A stretch of 18,704 bases of DNA from CAYYOS01 sp964473355 (GCA_964473355.1 CAYYOS010000037.1:1-18704); one strand, 5' to 3'. Numbered from the stretch's first letter, positions 1 to 8,647 are shown. Notes: generated from the letters alone by a model not told the origin. A program made the numbers and translations.

Positions 1-2
1 TC

Positions 3-335
3 AAAAGCGGCAACTATGCGGCTGCCATCACCCGGTTTAATAATTTTGTGCAAACTTATCCAAATAGCCAGCTCGCTTCTAGCGCGCAATATTGGATAGG
101 AAACTCCTTTTATGCGATGAAAGATTTTCCAGCCGCGATTGCCGCGCAACAAAAATTGTTGAGTACTTACCCCAATAGTCTAAAAGCTCCCGATGCCCTG
201 CTGAATATTTCTAGCAGCCAATTGGAATTAGGCCAGCGCGCGGCCGCGAAAAAGTCCTTAGAGGAAATTGTGGCGAAGTACCCGGTGAGCAATGCCGCCG
301 AGCTCGCTAAGCAACGCTTGAGCAACTGGCGATAG
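3..335 (+). CDS. cpoB: CpoB (YbgF) C-terminal part, Tol-Pal associated, partial
   Basis: The reading frame is open from base 3 and enters from the left, so the N-terminal signal peptide and coiled coil are missing. What remains is about 110 residues of tetratricopeptide repeats. Recurring helical pairs end in Y-P-N-S (YPNSQLASSAQYWIGNSFY, then YPNSLKAPDALLNI, then a YPVSNAAELAKQRL cap), which is the C-terminal TPR pattern of CpoB. CpoB is a periplasmic protein that links the Tol-Pal machine to peptidoglycan synthesis by PBP1B during division. queE follows within about 20 bases on the same strand, the usual order at the end of tol-pal loci in gammaproteobacteria. The family call is by motif pattern and neighbour, not alignment. 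A GTG at 48 is internal and is not the real start. Confidence 0.85.
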   Translation, partial: KSGNYAAAITRFNNFVQTYPNSQLASSAQYWIGNSFYAMKDFPAAIAAQQKLLSTYPNSLKAPDALLNISSSQLELGQRAAAKKSLEEIVAKYPVSNAAELAKQRLSNWR

Positions 336-353
336 CGCAGCGTGGGGGAAGTC

Positions 354-1046
354 GTGAAAACCAGGCTAGCGCCTCAGTTTGCTAACCATTCCCAGTTGGA
401 TAGCCGCACTGAAACTTTACGCATAAATGAAATATTTTATTCGCTTCAGGGCGAGACCAGCCGTGTGGGCTTGCCTACGGTATTTATCCGCCTAACCGGC
501 TGCCCCCTACGCTGCGGATATTGCGATACCGACTATGCTTTTACCGAAGGAAATTCTTTTAGCATTGCTGAAGTGTTGCAACAGGTGGCGCGCTTCACGC
601 CGCGTTATGTCACGGTGACCGGCGGCGAACCGTTGGCACAAAAACCTTGCTTATCGCTGCTGGCGCAATTATGTGAAAAGTATGCGGTTTCTTTAGAAAC
701 CTCGGGCGCGCTGGATGTTTCCGGCGTTGATCCGAGGGTTTCGAAAATATTGGATATTAAAACCCCGGGTTCCGGAGAAGTCGAAAAGAATCGTTGGGAA
801 AATTTGCGCTTTATGACGCAACACGATGAAATAAAATTTGTGCTGTGTAGCGAGGAAGATTATCTTTGGGCAAAAGATGTGATGCAAAGCCGCAACCTCA
901 CACAGCATAGCCCAATACTATTTTCACCCGTGCACGAACAGCTTTCCGGGACAGACTTAGCACAATGGATACTTCGCGATCGTTTGCCGGTACGCTTTCA
1001 AATGCAACTACATAAACATTTGTGGGGTGCGGAACGCGGAAGATAG
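354..1046 (+). CDS. queE: 7-carboxy-7-deazaguanine synthase QueE
   Basis: This radical-SAM enzyme converts 6-carboxytetrahydropterin to 7-carboxy-7-deazaguanine in queuosine biosynthesis. The N-terminal LRINEIFYSLQGET segment contacts substrate in the family. It is followed by the iron-sulfur motif CPLRCGYC (CxxxCxxC, ligating one [4Fe-4S] cluster) and then the SAM-binding TGGEPL segment. The C-terminal FQMQLHKHLWG tail is also typical of gammaproteobacterial QueE. I chose GTG 354 because GGGGGAA lies just upstream at good spacing. GTG 342 is in frame but has no Shine-Dalgarno sequence, and conserved homology begins only near the LRINEIF segment. It sits right after cpoB, as in Pseudomonas. 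queC, which often follows, is absent here; the next gene is on the other strand. Confidence 0.93.
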   Translation: MKTRLAPQFANHSQLDSRTETLRINEIFYSLQGETSRVGLPTVFIRLTGCPLRCGYCDTDYAFTEGNSFSIAEVLQQVARFTPRYVTVTGGEPLAQKPCLSLLAQLCEKYAVSLETSGALDVSGVDPRVSKILDIKTPGSGEVEKNRWENLRFMTQHDEIKFVLCSEEDYLWAKDVMQSRNLTQHSPILFSPVHEQLSGTDLAQWILRDRLPVRFQMQLHKHLWGAERGR

Positions 1047-1270
1047 TTCAACCCGGTGTCCTTTCACGCTTAACTCAGGTTGTACCGTTAGGGTGTTAGG
1101 CGAGCCCCCGTCATTTGCTGTACCGCATTAGACACATTAATTGTCAACGCTTGAGGGTTTGCGGTCAATTTGCAATAGATTATCAACCTAGCGTATCCCG
1201 GCATTTGTTAAGGATCGCGCTCTTGCCCATAAAAGCTTATTACTGGACTGACGAGCTTAGCCGATAGCCC

Positions 1271-2608
1271 CTACCGAAGACGCGCTATTTCGGCGCGGAT
1301 TCCCTGTACCGAGCGTAAATAAGGATTAAAGGGACGGAGCGTGCGAGGAAGGGATTGTAAAGCCTGCTGAGCTTCGCTTTGCGTGTGATAGCTACCATAA
1401 AGTAAAGTATGGGAGGGCTTACCTTTAACCACGGTGGGGTACACAAATACTTTACTGATATCTAAGTCAGCGCTTAGCTTTTTTAAAAAATCCTGGAGCT
1501 CCTGTTGGTTGTACGCACCTAATATTTGTAAGGTGTAGGTATCACCGGGCTGGCTATCCAACCAAGCTTGGGTGGCGGCGATGCGTGCGCTCAGTAAGTC
1601 GCTCGGGCTGGTCTTGACCACAGCTGGGGCGATAGCAGCAGATTGGATGCGGGAGGGGGAAGGCCGCGATATAGCGGCTGGCTGGGTGCTGGCAGTATTG
1701 CGCTCGCCCGCAAGACTGATCAAATAGCCTATCGCTGCGCCCATCAGAAGCACCAACGCCCCCCAGCCATAAACGCGGTAGCGGCCGAACCTATTGTTGC
1801 CGGCAAATTCACTGTCGGCGACCGCCGCTCTCACATGTTTTTTACTGATCGTGTGGGTGTTGTCGGAAAATGCCGCCAACAAGGTTTTATCTGCAATGAT
1901 ATTAATTCGCCGCGTTAAACCTTTGGATGCCTTGGCAATTTCCCTAACAGTTTGATCATCAAAAAGATCTGGGCCGCGATAACCCGCCGCGCGCAAACGG
2001 AACATCAGGTAATCTTTTATCGCCGGGGGCGCAAAAGGACCAAGATAAAAGCTATGCGTAATACGCTCTTTTAACTGGCGGATTTGCGGCTGGCTAAGAT
2101 TCGTGTCCAACTCCGGTTGGCCAAACAACACGATTTGCAGCAATTTATGGTGTTGTGTTTCCAGATTGGATAATAGGCGAATCTCTTCCAAGGTGGCGAG
2201 GGGCATACTTTGCGCTTCTTCGACAAAAATCACGACTTGACGTTGCGCCGCGTGTCGGGCCAGCAAGTGTTCTTGCAGCGCGCGCATGACTTCCAAACGT
2301 GAGGCTTTTTCTGCCACGGGTAATTGCAACTCGAACGCAATCGCGTGGAGAATATCGTCCGGAGAAACGCTGGGGTTAGCTAAATAGATAGTCTCAACCG
2401 TATCCGGTAAACGGGTTTCCAACATCCGACACAGCATCGTTTTACCGCTACCCACTTCACCCGAAACCTTAACTATGCCTTCGCCGTGGGTGATAGCGTA
2501 AATTAAGGCATCCAAAACCGCGCCGCGGTTACCGCCGGCGTAAAAAAAATCCGTGTGAGGTGTGATTTTAAACGGCGCTTCTTTGAGACCAAAATGCGCG
2601 TAATACAT
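1271..2608 (-). CDS. ExeA/MshM-type AAA ATPase with membrane anchor and C-terminal SPOR-like domain
   Basis: A 445-residue protein. Residues 1-265 are an ExeA/GspA-like AAA ATPase: the opening YYAHFGLKEAPFKITPHTDFFY block, Walker A GEVGSGKT (50-57), and Walker B VVIFVEEAQ (125-133), where the usual Asp before Glu-Ala-Gln is Glu. One hydrophobic segment (about 279-299, ALVLLMGAAIGYLISLAG) puts the rest in the periplasm. A Ser/Pro/Ala-rich linker leads to a SPOR-like module (about 365-440: YTLQILGAYNQQELQDFL, then LLYGSYHTQSEAQQAL), a fold that binds denuded peptidoglycan. ExeA relatives help secretin or pilus complexes cross the wall; DamX has a similar ATPase-TM-SPOR-like layout. Translation starts 8 bases after the response regulator stop, so the two are probably cotranscribed. 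The target machine is unknown because no pilus or secretin gene is in view. Confidence 0.85.
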   Translation of the reverse strand: MYYAHFGLKEAPFKITPHTDFFYAGGNRGAVLDALIYAITHGEGIVKVSGEVGSGKTMLCRMLETRLPDTVETIYLANPSVSPDDILHAIAFELQLPVAEKASRLEVMRALQEHLLARHAAQRQVVIFVEEAQSMPLATLEEIRLLSNLETQHHKLLQIVLFGQPELDTNLSQPQIRQLKERITHSFYLGPFAPPAIKDYLMFRLRAAGYRGPDLFDDQTVREIAKASKGLTRRINIIADKTLLAAFSDNTHTISKKHVRAAVADSEFAGNNRFGRYRVYGWGALVLLMGAAIGYLISLAGERNTASTQPAAISRPSPSRIQSAAIAPAVVKTSPSDLLSARIAATQAWLDSQPGDTYTLQILGAYNQQELQDFLKKLSADLDISKVFVYPTVVKGKPSHTLLYGSYHTQSEAQQALQSLPRTLRPFNPYLRSVQGIRAEIARLR

Positions 2609-2616
2609 GACTCGTC

Positions 2617-4053
2617 TTAAACTTGCATATTGGAATAGGCTTGCATGCGGCTATATAAAGTGGTGCGATTTAATCCGAGTAATTTGGCGGCCTGACTTAA
2701 ATTGCCGTGGGTAATGCTAAGCGCTGCTTCTACGTAACTTTGCTCCCACTGTTTTAGGGTGTAATCTAAATTGAAATTGCTTTGCGTTTGCAATTGTTTA
2801 CGCGCCAATTCAAATAAGGAGCGCTTGTCAGTGTAGAGCGGCAACTCTCCGCCACTCGTACCGGTGTCGCTATCGAGTTCGGCTTCAAGTTGCTCAGAAT
2901 TTACCGTAGTGCCTGCGTATTTCGTGGTTAGCCGAATAACAATGTTTCTAAGCTCACGGACGTTGCCCGGAAAATGATAGTTTTCCCAGCGCGACATCGC
3001 ATCTTCATCCAGACGAAACGGACCGATGCGTTTTTGCCGCGCGTAAAACTCGGAGAAATGTTCCAGCAACTGCAGTTTATCGTCTGCCAAATCACGCAGG
3101 GGCGGAACGCTCACGCTAAACACACTTAAACGATGATACAAATCCGCGCGGAAACGCCCGGCCTTAATTTCCTGCCGCAAATCGCGATTGGTCGCGGTAA
3201 CAATGCGGGCATTGCTATGGCGGGTTTGCGTTTCGCCGACACGTTGATAATCGCCATTTTCCAACACCCGCAACAGTTTCGCCTGCAACTCCGTCGGCAA
3301 CTCGCCAATCTCATCAAGAAACAAAGTTCCATCGCTGGCATCTTCAAAATAACCGCCGCGAGAAGTGGTGGCGCCGGTAAACGATCCCTTGGCGTAGCCA
3401 AACAGCGTGGGTTCGACCAACGTAGGCGAAATGGCTGCGCAGTTTAACGCCAGATAGGGTTTTTTAGCCCGCTGGCTTAAGGTATGCAAGCAATTCGCGA
3501 CCAGCTCTTTCCCGCTCCCCGATTCACCTTCAATTAAAACCGGAAAAGGCGCGTCCGCATATTGGCCAATTTGCTGACGCAAATTTTCCATAGGAAAGCT
3601 GCTGCCAAGAATACCGCAATTGCCATCAGGCTTAACTTTATCCGCGGCGACTTCGGCATCGCGAATCAGCAGCGCATTAAATAAAAGCGACTTTAGCGCT
3701 TCTGCCTCGCAGGGTTTGGAAACGAATTCCACTGCACCCAGCGTACGCGCATGACGCGCGTTAGCCTCGTCGCTTTGCCCTGAAAGCACTAAAATCTTCA
3801 TTTCCGGTGACAAAGCCAGCAACTCGCTGATAAGCTGAAAGCCCTCGTCGGGGCGATGTGGCGTTGGCGGAAGACCTAAATCAATTAACGCTAAAGACGG
3901 CGGCTCATCTTGCTGCTGCAACAGGCTTTTAACTTGGGTGCGCGATGCCGCCACATAGATTTCAAAATCGCGAGCTAAAACGAAACTTAAAGTGTCGGTT
4001 ATAACGGGGTCATCATCGACAATAAGTAGACTGGGCTTGGCGACCGTATTCAC
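2617..4053 (-). CDS. NtrC-family sigma-54-dependent response regulator
   Basis: A 478-residue three-domain regulator. The receiver (1-130) has the acidic pocket D13-D14, predicted phospho-acceptor D58, switch S91 and K113. The AAA+ domain has Walker A GESGSGKE (176-183), the sigma-54 contact loop GSFTGA (223-228, with Ser for the common Ala) and Walker B GTLFLDEIGE (242-251). The C-terminus is a Fis-type helix-turn-helix (NLSQAAKLLGLNRTTLYSRM). It should activate RpoN promoters when phosphorylated by a sensor kinase that is not in this window. The start is GTG at 4053 with AAGGAT about 10 bases upstream. The ExeA-SPOR gene follows 8 bases after the stop, suggesting that the regulator and the envelope ATPase share a process such as pilus or surface-structure assembly; that link is inference. 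Confidence 0.92.
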   Translation of the reverse strand: MNTVAKPSLLIVDDDPVITDTLSFVLARDFEIYVAASRTQVKSLLQQQDEPPSLALIDLGLPPTPHRPDEGFQLISELLALSPEMKILVLSGQSDEANARHARTLGAVEFVSKPCEAEALKSLLFNALLIRDAEVAADKVKPDGNCGILGSSFPMENLRQQIGQYADAPFPVLIEGESGSGKELVANCLHTLSQRAKKPYLALNCAAISPTLVEPTLFGYAKGSFTGATTSRGGYFEDASDGTLFLDEIGELPTELQAKLLRVLENGDYQRVGETQTRHSNARIVTATNRDLRQEIKAGRFRADLYHRLSVFSVSVPPLRDLADDKLQLLEHFSEFYARQKRIGPFRLDEDAMSRWENYHFPGNVRELRNIVIRLTTKYAGTTVNSEQLEAELDSDTGTSGGELPLYTDKRSLFELARKQLQTQSNFNLDYTLKQWEQSYVEAALSITHGNLSQAAKLLGLNRTTLYSRMQAYSNMQV

Positions 4054-4152
4054 GGGTATTTATCCTTAAGATTGTGCCCGTTTTGTGCGGAGAGCATTGG
4101 GCTTCATAGTTCAGGGGTATTTTGCTACAAATCCGCCTTAAGCGGCAGCTTT

Positions 4153-4872
4153 TTATTGGACAGCATTTAAATATGCTTGCTCCAAGTCCTTAGCGTCATA
4201 GGCTAGTCGGCACGCTTCCGGGGAGCCAACAAAACAAATTTTTCCGGCATGCATGATCGCCATCCGCTCACATAATATTTCGATATCCAGTAAGTTATGC
4301 GAGCTTACCACCAGTGTGTGCTTCTGTGCCTTTAAATCTAGTAATAATTTTCTCATTATAGCGCGCGCCTTGGGATCTAAACCGCTAGTCGGTTCGTCCA
4401 GCAGATACAGACTTTTGCCGCTCAAAACACACGCCGCCAAGCCTAACTTCTGGGTCATGCCCTTGGAATAGTGACGCGCTGGTTTACTTAAAAAAGCGAC
4501 ATCTTGTTGCAGAGTAGCGAAAAGCCGCTCTAGCGCTTCCTCTTGATAAGTGGTTTTATAGAGTGCGGCCATGTATTTTAAGAATTGCCGCCCCGTTAAA
4601 TAATAGGGTGGCAGAAAACGTTCCGGCAAAAAGGCCACCGGCGCTCGAGATTGGGGCAGAAGATGGCTCACCCCAAAAATTTTAATGGTGCCGTCGTTGA
4701 CGCTGCAAATATCCAATAGCGATTTAAAAAGCGTGGTTTTCCCCGCCCCATTGGCGCCGACTAAACCAAAACACTCACCGCGCTCGATGTGTAGCGTAAT
4801 ATTCTCCAACGCCGCTTGTTTGGCATAATATTTGGTGACGTTACGCAACTCGATGGCCGGTGGTCTATGCAA
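4153..4872 (-). CDS. ABC transporter ATP-binding subunit, CcmA/NosF-like
   Basis: A 239-residue single-domain ATPase. Motifs are Walker A GANGAGKT (39-46), a Q-loop region reading FLPER (80-84), signature YSKGMTQ (134-140), Walker B with LLDEPTSGLD, and an H-loop SSHN. The YSKGMTQ signature and the PER loop match the CcmA/NosF-like group, which energises ABC-2 type permeases. No permease gene is adjacent, so the substrate is unknown. The only start with upstream room is TTG at 4872, preceded by GGATAG; homology begins at once with IELRNVTKYY. This start lies inside the opposite gene beginning at 4867, so the two coding regions share 6 bases at their 5' ends. It is followed after 99 bases by the response regulator on the same strand, so cotranscription is possible but unproven. 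Confidence 0.88.
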   Translation of the reverse strand: MHRPPAIELRNVTKYYAKQAALENITLHIERGECFGLVGANGAGKTTLFKSLLDICSVNDGTIKIFGVSHLLPQSRAPVAFLPERFLPPYYLTGRQFLKYMAALYKTTYQEEALERLFATLQQDVAFLSKPARHYSKGMTQKLGLAACVLSGKSLYLLDEPTSGLDPKARAIMRKLLLDLKAQKHTLVVSSHNLLDIEILCERMAIMHAGKICFVGSPEACRLAYDAKDLEQAYLNAVQ

Positions 4873-5304
4873 AATCTATCCAATAATTATTTAAGTTATT
4901 TAGCCCAACAAAGTCGGCTTCCTAAAATTACCGTAAATGAAAAGCTGCATGCCGCGCTGACGCGTTTAGATTATATGTTAGAGGACATTTGTAGGGAAAT
5001 TGAACTTGAATTTTATGGTCCCTTCGTTGGTGTGGAACAGCGCGAAGCGCATCGACTGGTGGTGCGCGCCCATGAGTGGAAGATTCACCAAGCGCTGTGG
5101 AGCTTGAAAGTTTGTGTGGCCACCCCCGCTGCAAATTGGCGCGCCGAATGGGCGATCCAAGGGACCAGCCGATTACGCAAACCTATTATCGTCGCTGCGC
5201 TGCCAGATTTTTTTAAGGGTTATAGCGCCGTTATCGCGGCCGCGGGACGAGATACCACGCCTGCAGGCAAGCGAATTAAGGATATCACGACGTTATTTGC
5301 GTAG
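4867..5304 (+). CDS. Uncharacterised 145-residue cytosolic protein
   Basis: I do not recognise this protein. The reading frame is open from 4816, but the first ATG (4867) gives MQNLSNNYLSYLAQQSRL and avoids a long overlap with the ABC gene. There is no signal peptide or membrane segment. The sequence looks like a mixed alpha/beta globular protein: an amphipathic helix (LHAALTRLDYMLEDICREIE), a central W-rich stretch (AHEWKIHQALWSL, ANWRAEWAIQG), and a C-terminal basic region ending in TTPAGKRIKDITTLFA. The ribosome site is weak (GGTGG close to the ATG). It converges on gatB with a 16-base gap. Its length and neighbour-like codon use suggest a real gene rather than a shadow; no larger competing frame exists on the other strand here. 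Confidence 0.6.
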   Translation: MQNLSNNYLSYLAQQSRLPKITVNEKLHAALTRLDYMLEDICREIELEFYGPFVGVEQREAHRLVVRAHEWKIHQALWSLKVCVATPAANWRAEWAIQGTSRLRKPIIVAALPDFFKGYSAVIAAAGRDTTPAGKRIKDITTLFA

Positions 5305-5320
5305 CACCGAGCTAAGGCCA

Positions 5321-6754
5321 CTAACCCGCTAATTTACGTTTTAAAATTTCATTAAGCTGCACGGGATTGGCTTTGCCTTGTGTAGCCTTCATCGCTTGCC
5401 CCACAAAAAACGCAAACAACTTATCTTTGCCCGCGCGATAATCTGCGAGCTGCTTGGGGTTGTTTTCTAGCAATGAATCAATAAGCGTCTCCAGCGCGCC
5501 GCTATCGGATATTTGAGTTAGTCCACGCGTTTTCACAATCGTCGACGCGTCGCCTTCGCCATTCCACATAGCCTCAAACACTTCTTTTGCCATTTTTCCG
5601 GAAAGCGTGTTATCACCAATAAGGGATAAAAGCTCACCTAGGGCAGCGCTATCCACCCGGCTTTCGGTAATATCGCGGTCTTCTTTGTTTAAACGGGCGG
5701 CCACTTCGCCTGTGACCCAGTTTGCGCACAGCTTAGGATCGCCGGGAGCGGCTTTGACCACCGCTTCAAAATAATCGGCAAGCTCACGACTCGCGGTTAG
5801 CACTGCGGCATCGTAGGGTGACAAGCCATACGTCGCCACAAAACGTCCGCGTTTGGCTTGAGGCAGCTCCGGCAAGGATTGTGTGATGGCCTCAACAAGG
5901 CTGTCATCAATAACCAGAGGCAACAGGTCGGGATCAGGGAAGTAGCGATAGTCATTAGCTTCTTCCTTGGAACGCATGGCTCGTGTTTCATCTTTCTGCG
6001 AATCGTAAAGCCGCGTTTCCTGAGTAATTTTTCCGCCCGATTCCAAAATTTCTATTTGCCGGGCGGCTTCATACTCGATAGCTTTCTCTAGATAACGAAA
6101 TGAGTTGAGGTTCTTAATTTCACAACGCGTGCCGTATTCTTTGGCACCTATCGCTCGCACCGAAACATTCGCGTCACAGCGAAAAGAACCCTCCTGCATA
6201 TTGCCGTCGCAAATCCCCAGATAACGCACCAAGGCATGCAAAGTTTTAGCGTAGGCCACCGCCTCTTCGCTGCCGCGCATATCCGGTTCGGAGACAATTT
6301 CTAATAACGGGGTGGACGCGCGATTTAAATCAATGCCAGACATATCCAGAAATTCTTCGTGCAGCGATTTTCCCGCGTCTTCTTCCAAATGTGCCCGGGT
6401 GATGCGTATGGTCTTTTCTTCCTTTCCCAAGGGAATCGCTAATTCGCCGCCTTGCACAATAGGCAGTTCGTATTGGCTGATTTGATATCCTTTGGGTAAA
6501 TCGGGATAAAAATAATTTTTGCGCGCAAACACAGAGCGCCGATTAATATGACCGTTCACCGCGATGCCCAATTTTATGGCGCGCTCTACCGCGCCGCGGT
6601 TTAACACGGGTAAGACGCCCGGAAGCGCAATATCGACGGCGCAGGCTTGGGTATTAGGCAGCGCGCCATAGGCCGTGGCAGCGCCGGAAAAAATCTTAGA
6701 TTGGGTCGAGAGTTGTGCATGCACTTCTAGGCCGACGACGATTTCCCACTGCAT
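5321..6754 (-). CDS. gatB: Asp/Glu-tRNA(Asn/Gln) amidotransferase subunit B
   Basis: GatB of the GatCAB complex binds misacylated Glu-tRNA(Gln) or Asp-tRNA(Asn), activates the carboxyl group with ATP, and completes transamidation with ammonia from GatA. At 477 residues it is full length. It opens with the family start WEIVVGLEVHAQL, followed by KNYFYPDLPKGYQISQYE and EPDMRGSEEA in the catalytic cradle, RSKEEANDYRYFPDPDL, and the YqeY-like tail ending in NPVQLNEILKRKLAG. It is last in a gatC-gatA-gatB operon and starts 1 base after the gatA stop, so translation is probably coupled. Having GatCAB is consistent with indirect synthesis of Asn-tRNA or Gln-tRNA, as in many gammaproteobacteria. Confidence 0.98.
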   Translation of the reverse strand: MQWEIVVGLEVHAQLSTQSKIFSGAATAYGALPNTQACAVDIALPGVLPVLNRGAVERAIKLGIAVNGHINRRSVFARKNYFYPDLPKGYQISQYELPIVQGGELAIPLGKEEKTIRITRAHLEEDAGKSLHEEFLDMSGIDLNRASTPLLEIVSEPDMRGSEEAVAYAKTLHALVRYLGICDGNMQEGSFRCDANVSVRAIGAKEYGTRCEIKNLNSFRYLEKAIEYEAARQIEILESGGKITQETRLYDSQKDETRAMRSKEEANDYRYFPDPDLLPLVIDDSLVEAITQSLPELPQAKRGRFVATYGLSPYDAAVLTASRELADYFEAVVKAAPGDPKLCANWVTGEVAARLNKEDRDITESRVDSAALGELLSLIGDNTLSGKMAKEVFEAMWNGEGDASTIVKTRGLTQISDSGALETLIDSLLENNPKQLADYRAGKDKLFAFFVGQAMKATQGKANPVQLNEILKRKLAG

Positions 6755-6755
6755 A

Positions 6756-8213
6756 TTATGCGCTCGCTTCCGGTGTGGCAGAATGCCACGATGTTACTTG
6801 CTGATACTGATGCGCTACATTGAGCATCAAGCTCTCGGCGAAATGGTTGCCGATAATTTGCATGCCTACCGGCCGGCCGTTGTCGCCTAAGCCCACAGGA
6901 ATTGACATACCCGGCAAACCAGCGAGATTAACCGCTATGGTGTAGATATCGGATAAATACATGGCAACCGGGTCGGCACTTTTTTCGCCTAGATTAAAAG
7001 CGGTGCTGGGGGTGGTGGGGCCGATAATCACATCGCAATCTTGAAAAGCATCCTGGAAGTCTTGCGCAATTAAGCGCCGCAACTGTTGCGCTTTAAGATA
7101 ATAAGCATCGTAATAGCCGGCGGACAACACATAGGTCCCTATCATAATACGGCGTTTTACCTCCGCGCCAAAACCTTGGGCGCGGGTTTTTTGATACATG
7201 TCGATGAGATCGGTGTAGCCTTCGGCGCGAAAGCCGTAGCGCACGCCGTCATAGCGAGCGAGATTACTGGAAGCCTCGGCCGGCGCTAAAACGTAATAAA
7301 CCGGAATGGACAGATTACTATTGGGCAAATCAATCTCTCGCGTTGTGGCACCGAGCTTGCGTAGTTCTTGTAGTGCCGTCTCGATGTTAGCTGCGACATC
7401 GGCGCTCAAGCCCTGCGCAAAGAATTCTCGCGGCAAACCTATCTTTAAACCCGACAAAGGTTTTGTTAAAGCAAGGGTGTAGTCTTCTTTGGCTCTGTTG
7501 AGACTGGTGGAATCGCGTTCGTCGAAACCCGTCATCACATTTAATAGCAGCGCCAAATCTTCTGCGCTTTTTGCCATGGGTCCGCCTTGATCCAAGCTGG
7601 AAGCAAAAGCAATCATGCCGTAACGCGATACCAAACCGTAGGTCGGTTTAATGCCACATATCCCGGTTAAGGCGGCCGGTTGGCGGATAGAGCCGCCGGT
7701 GTCGGTGCCGGTGGCAGCCGGGCACAGGCGTGCCGCCACCGCCGCGGCTGAACCGCCGGAGCTGCCACCAGGCACCGCAGTGACATCCCAGGGATTTTTT
7801 ACCGGCCCAAAAAAAGACGTCTCGTTAGATGACCCCATCGCGAATTCGTCCATGTTGGTCTTACCGAGGTTGACGGCGCCAGCCTGCTTAAAAGCAGAAA
7901 TGATATGGGCATCATAAGGGGCAATAAAATTACTCAACATTTTCGATCCACACGTGGTGCGCCAACCCTCTGCGCAAAAAATGTCTTTTTGCGCGATGGG
8001 AATACCCGTAAGCGCTGATTTTCTGCCGGTCGCTATCATGGCGTCCGCGGCTTTAGCGTCGCTAAGCGAACGCGCTTCATCCACGGTGATAAACGCGTTG
8101 TAAACCGGATTCAGCTTTTTAATGCGAGCAAGATAAGCCTGGGTCAATTCGACACTGGAGATTTTTTTTTTGGTAAGCAATTCATCCAATTGCTTTAAGG
8201 AAGCATCAATCAT
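6756..8213 (-). CDS. gatA: Asp/Glu-tRNA(Asn/Gln) amidotransferase subunit A
   Basis: GatA is the amidase that releases ammonia from glutamine and channels it to GatB. The amidase-signature Ser-cisSer-Lys triad is complete: K76 in GIPIAQKD, S151 in PGGSSGGS, and nucleophile S175 in TDTGGSIR. The length of 485 residues is normal for the family. The gene lies between gatC (9-base gap) and gatB (1-base gap) on the same strand. Nothing in the sequence is unusual. An A-rich run near the 5' end (a string of Lys codons in LLTKKKISS) gives a T8 tract on the plus strand at about 8163. Confidence 0.98.
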   Translation of the reverse strand: MIDASLKQLDELLTKKKISSVELTQAYLARIKKLNPVYNAFITVDEARSLSDAKAADAMIATGRKSALTGIPIAQKDIFCAEGWRTTCGSKMLSNFIAPYDAHIISAFKQAGAVNLGKTNMDEFAMGSSNETSFFGPVKNPWDVTAVPGGSSGGSAAAVAARLCPAATGTDTGGSIRQPAALTGICGIKPTYGLVSRYGMIAFASSLDQGGPMAKSAEDLALLLNVMTGFDERDSTSLNRAKEDYTLALTKPLSGLKIGLPREFFAQGLSADVAANIETALQELRKLGATTREIDLPNSNLSIPVYYVLAPAEASSNLARYDGVRYGFRAEGYTDLIDMYQKTRAQGFGAEVKRRIMIGTYVLSAGYYDAYYLKAQQLRRLIAQDFQDAFQDCDVIIGPTTPSTAFNLGEKSADPVAMYLSDIYTIAVNLAGLPGMSIPVGLGDNGRPVGMQIIGNHFAESLMLNVAHQYQQVTSWHSATPEASA

Positions 8214-8222
8214 CGGGCACGA

Positions 8223-8510
8223 TTACTCAATGACTTTAGGGACGAGATAAAGCCCGGCGGCAACTTGGGGTGCGACGGCCTGGAAAGCTTCGCGTTGATT
8301 GATCTCCGTAACGCAATCGTCTCGGAGCCGCGCTGTCATATCCAGCGCGTGCGCCATGGGCAATATACCCGCCGTCTCCATTGCCTGCATTTCCGCTATT
8401 AATGTAAAAATAGCTGAGAGCCGCAGCAAATATTCTTGAGACTCCGCGTCTGTTATTTCGATCCTAGCGAGGTGCGCGACATGTTTTACGTCTTTTAGAT
8501 CCAACGACAT
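8223..8510 (-). CDS. gatC: Asp/Glu-tRNA(Asn/Gln) amidotransferase subunit C
   Basis: GatC is the small subunit that wraps around GatA and GatB and stabilises the complex. At 95 residues it has the family pattern: the N-terminal helix VKHVAHLARIEITDAE, central LSAIFTLIAEMQAM, and the C-terminal extended segment ending in YLVPKVIE that contacts the GatA channel. It starts at ATG 8510 with AGAGGA six bases upstream and is first in the gatCAB operon. In Pseudomonas and many other gammaproteobacteria mreB lies directly upstream in the opposite direction; here mreB is about 8.9 kb away. Confidence 0.96.
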   Translation of the reverse strand: MSLDLKDVKHVAHLARIEITDAESQEYLLRLSAIFTLIAEMQAMETAGILPMAHALDMTARLRDDCVTEINQREAFQAVAPQVAAGLYLVPKVIE

Positions 8511-8584
8511 TAATTTTCCTCTGTACTAGCGTGCAACGATATTTGTAACCAATAGCTAGTTTGATTGATCCGCAGTAGGGCCAA

Positions 8585-8590
8585 ATTATA
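8585..8590 (-). promoter_or_regulatory. Predicted -10 box of the gatCAB promoter
   Basis: On the minus strand this reads TATAAT, a perfect sigma-70 -10 hexamer, about 75 bases upstream of the gatC start. The -35 region is weak (CCTCAC at roughly 18 bases). The site lies between gatC and the island and would be the surviving half of an ancestral gatC/mreB divergent promoter region. Prediction from sequence only. Confidence 0.5.
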
Positions 8591-8647
8591 CACGCCTGCT
8601 GAGGGGAAGTGAGGTTGTGTAAAAGCGCTGGATGAATCGCATACCTA

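Noticed and set aside
1047..1270. Possible tRNA or queC remnant after queE
   Set aside because: No cloverleaf or T-loop motif and no frame resembling QueC was found in these 224 bases; no convincing terminator either.
1643..1918. Plus-strand frame opposite the ExeA-SPOR gene
   Set aside because: A shadow frame within a well-supported ATPase gene, with no ribosome site or recognisable domain.
4120..4150. CCGC/GCGG stem followed by a short T-run on the plus strand
   Set aside because: It looks like a plus-strand terminator, but no plus-strand gene ends here and the stem is only 4 bp; in the minus direction there is no U-run.
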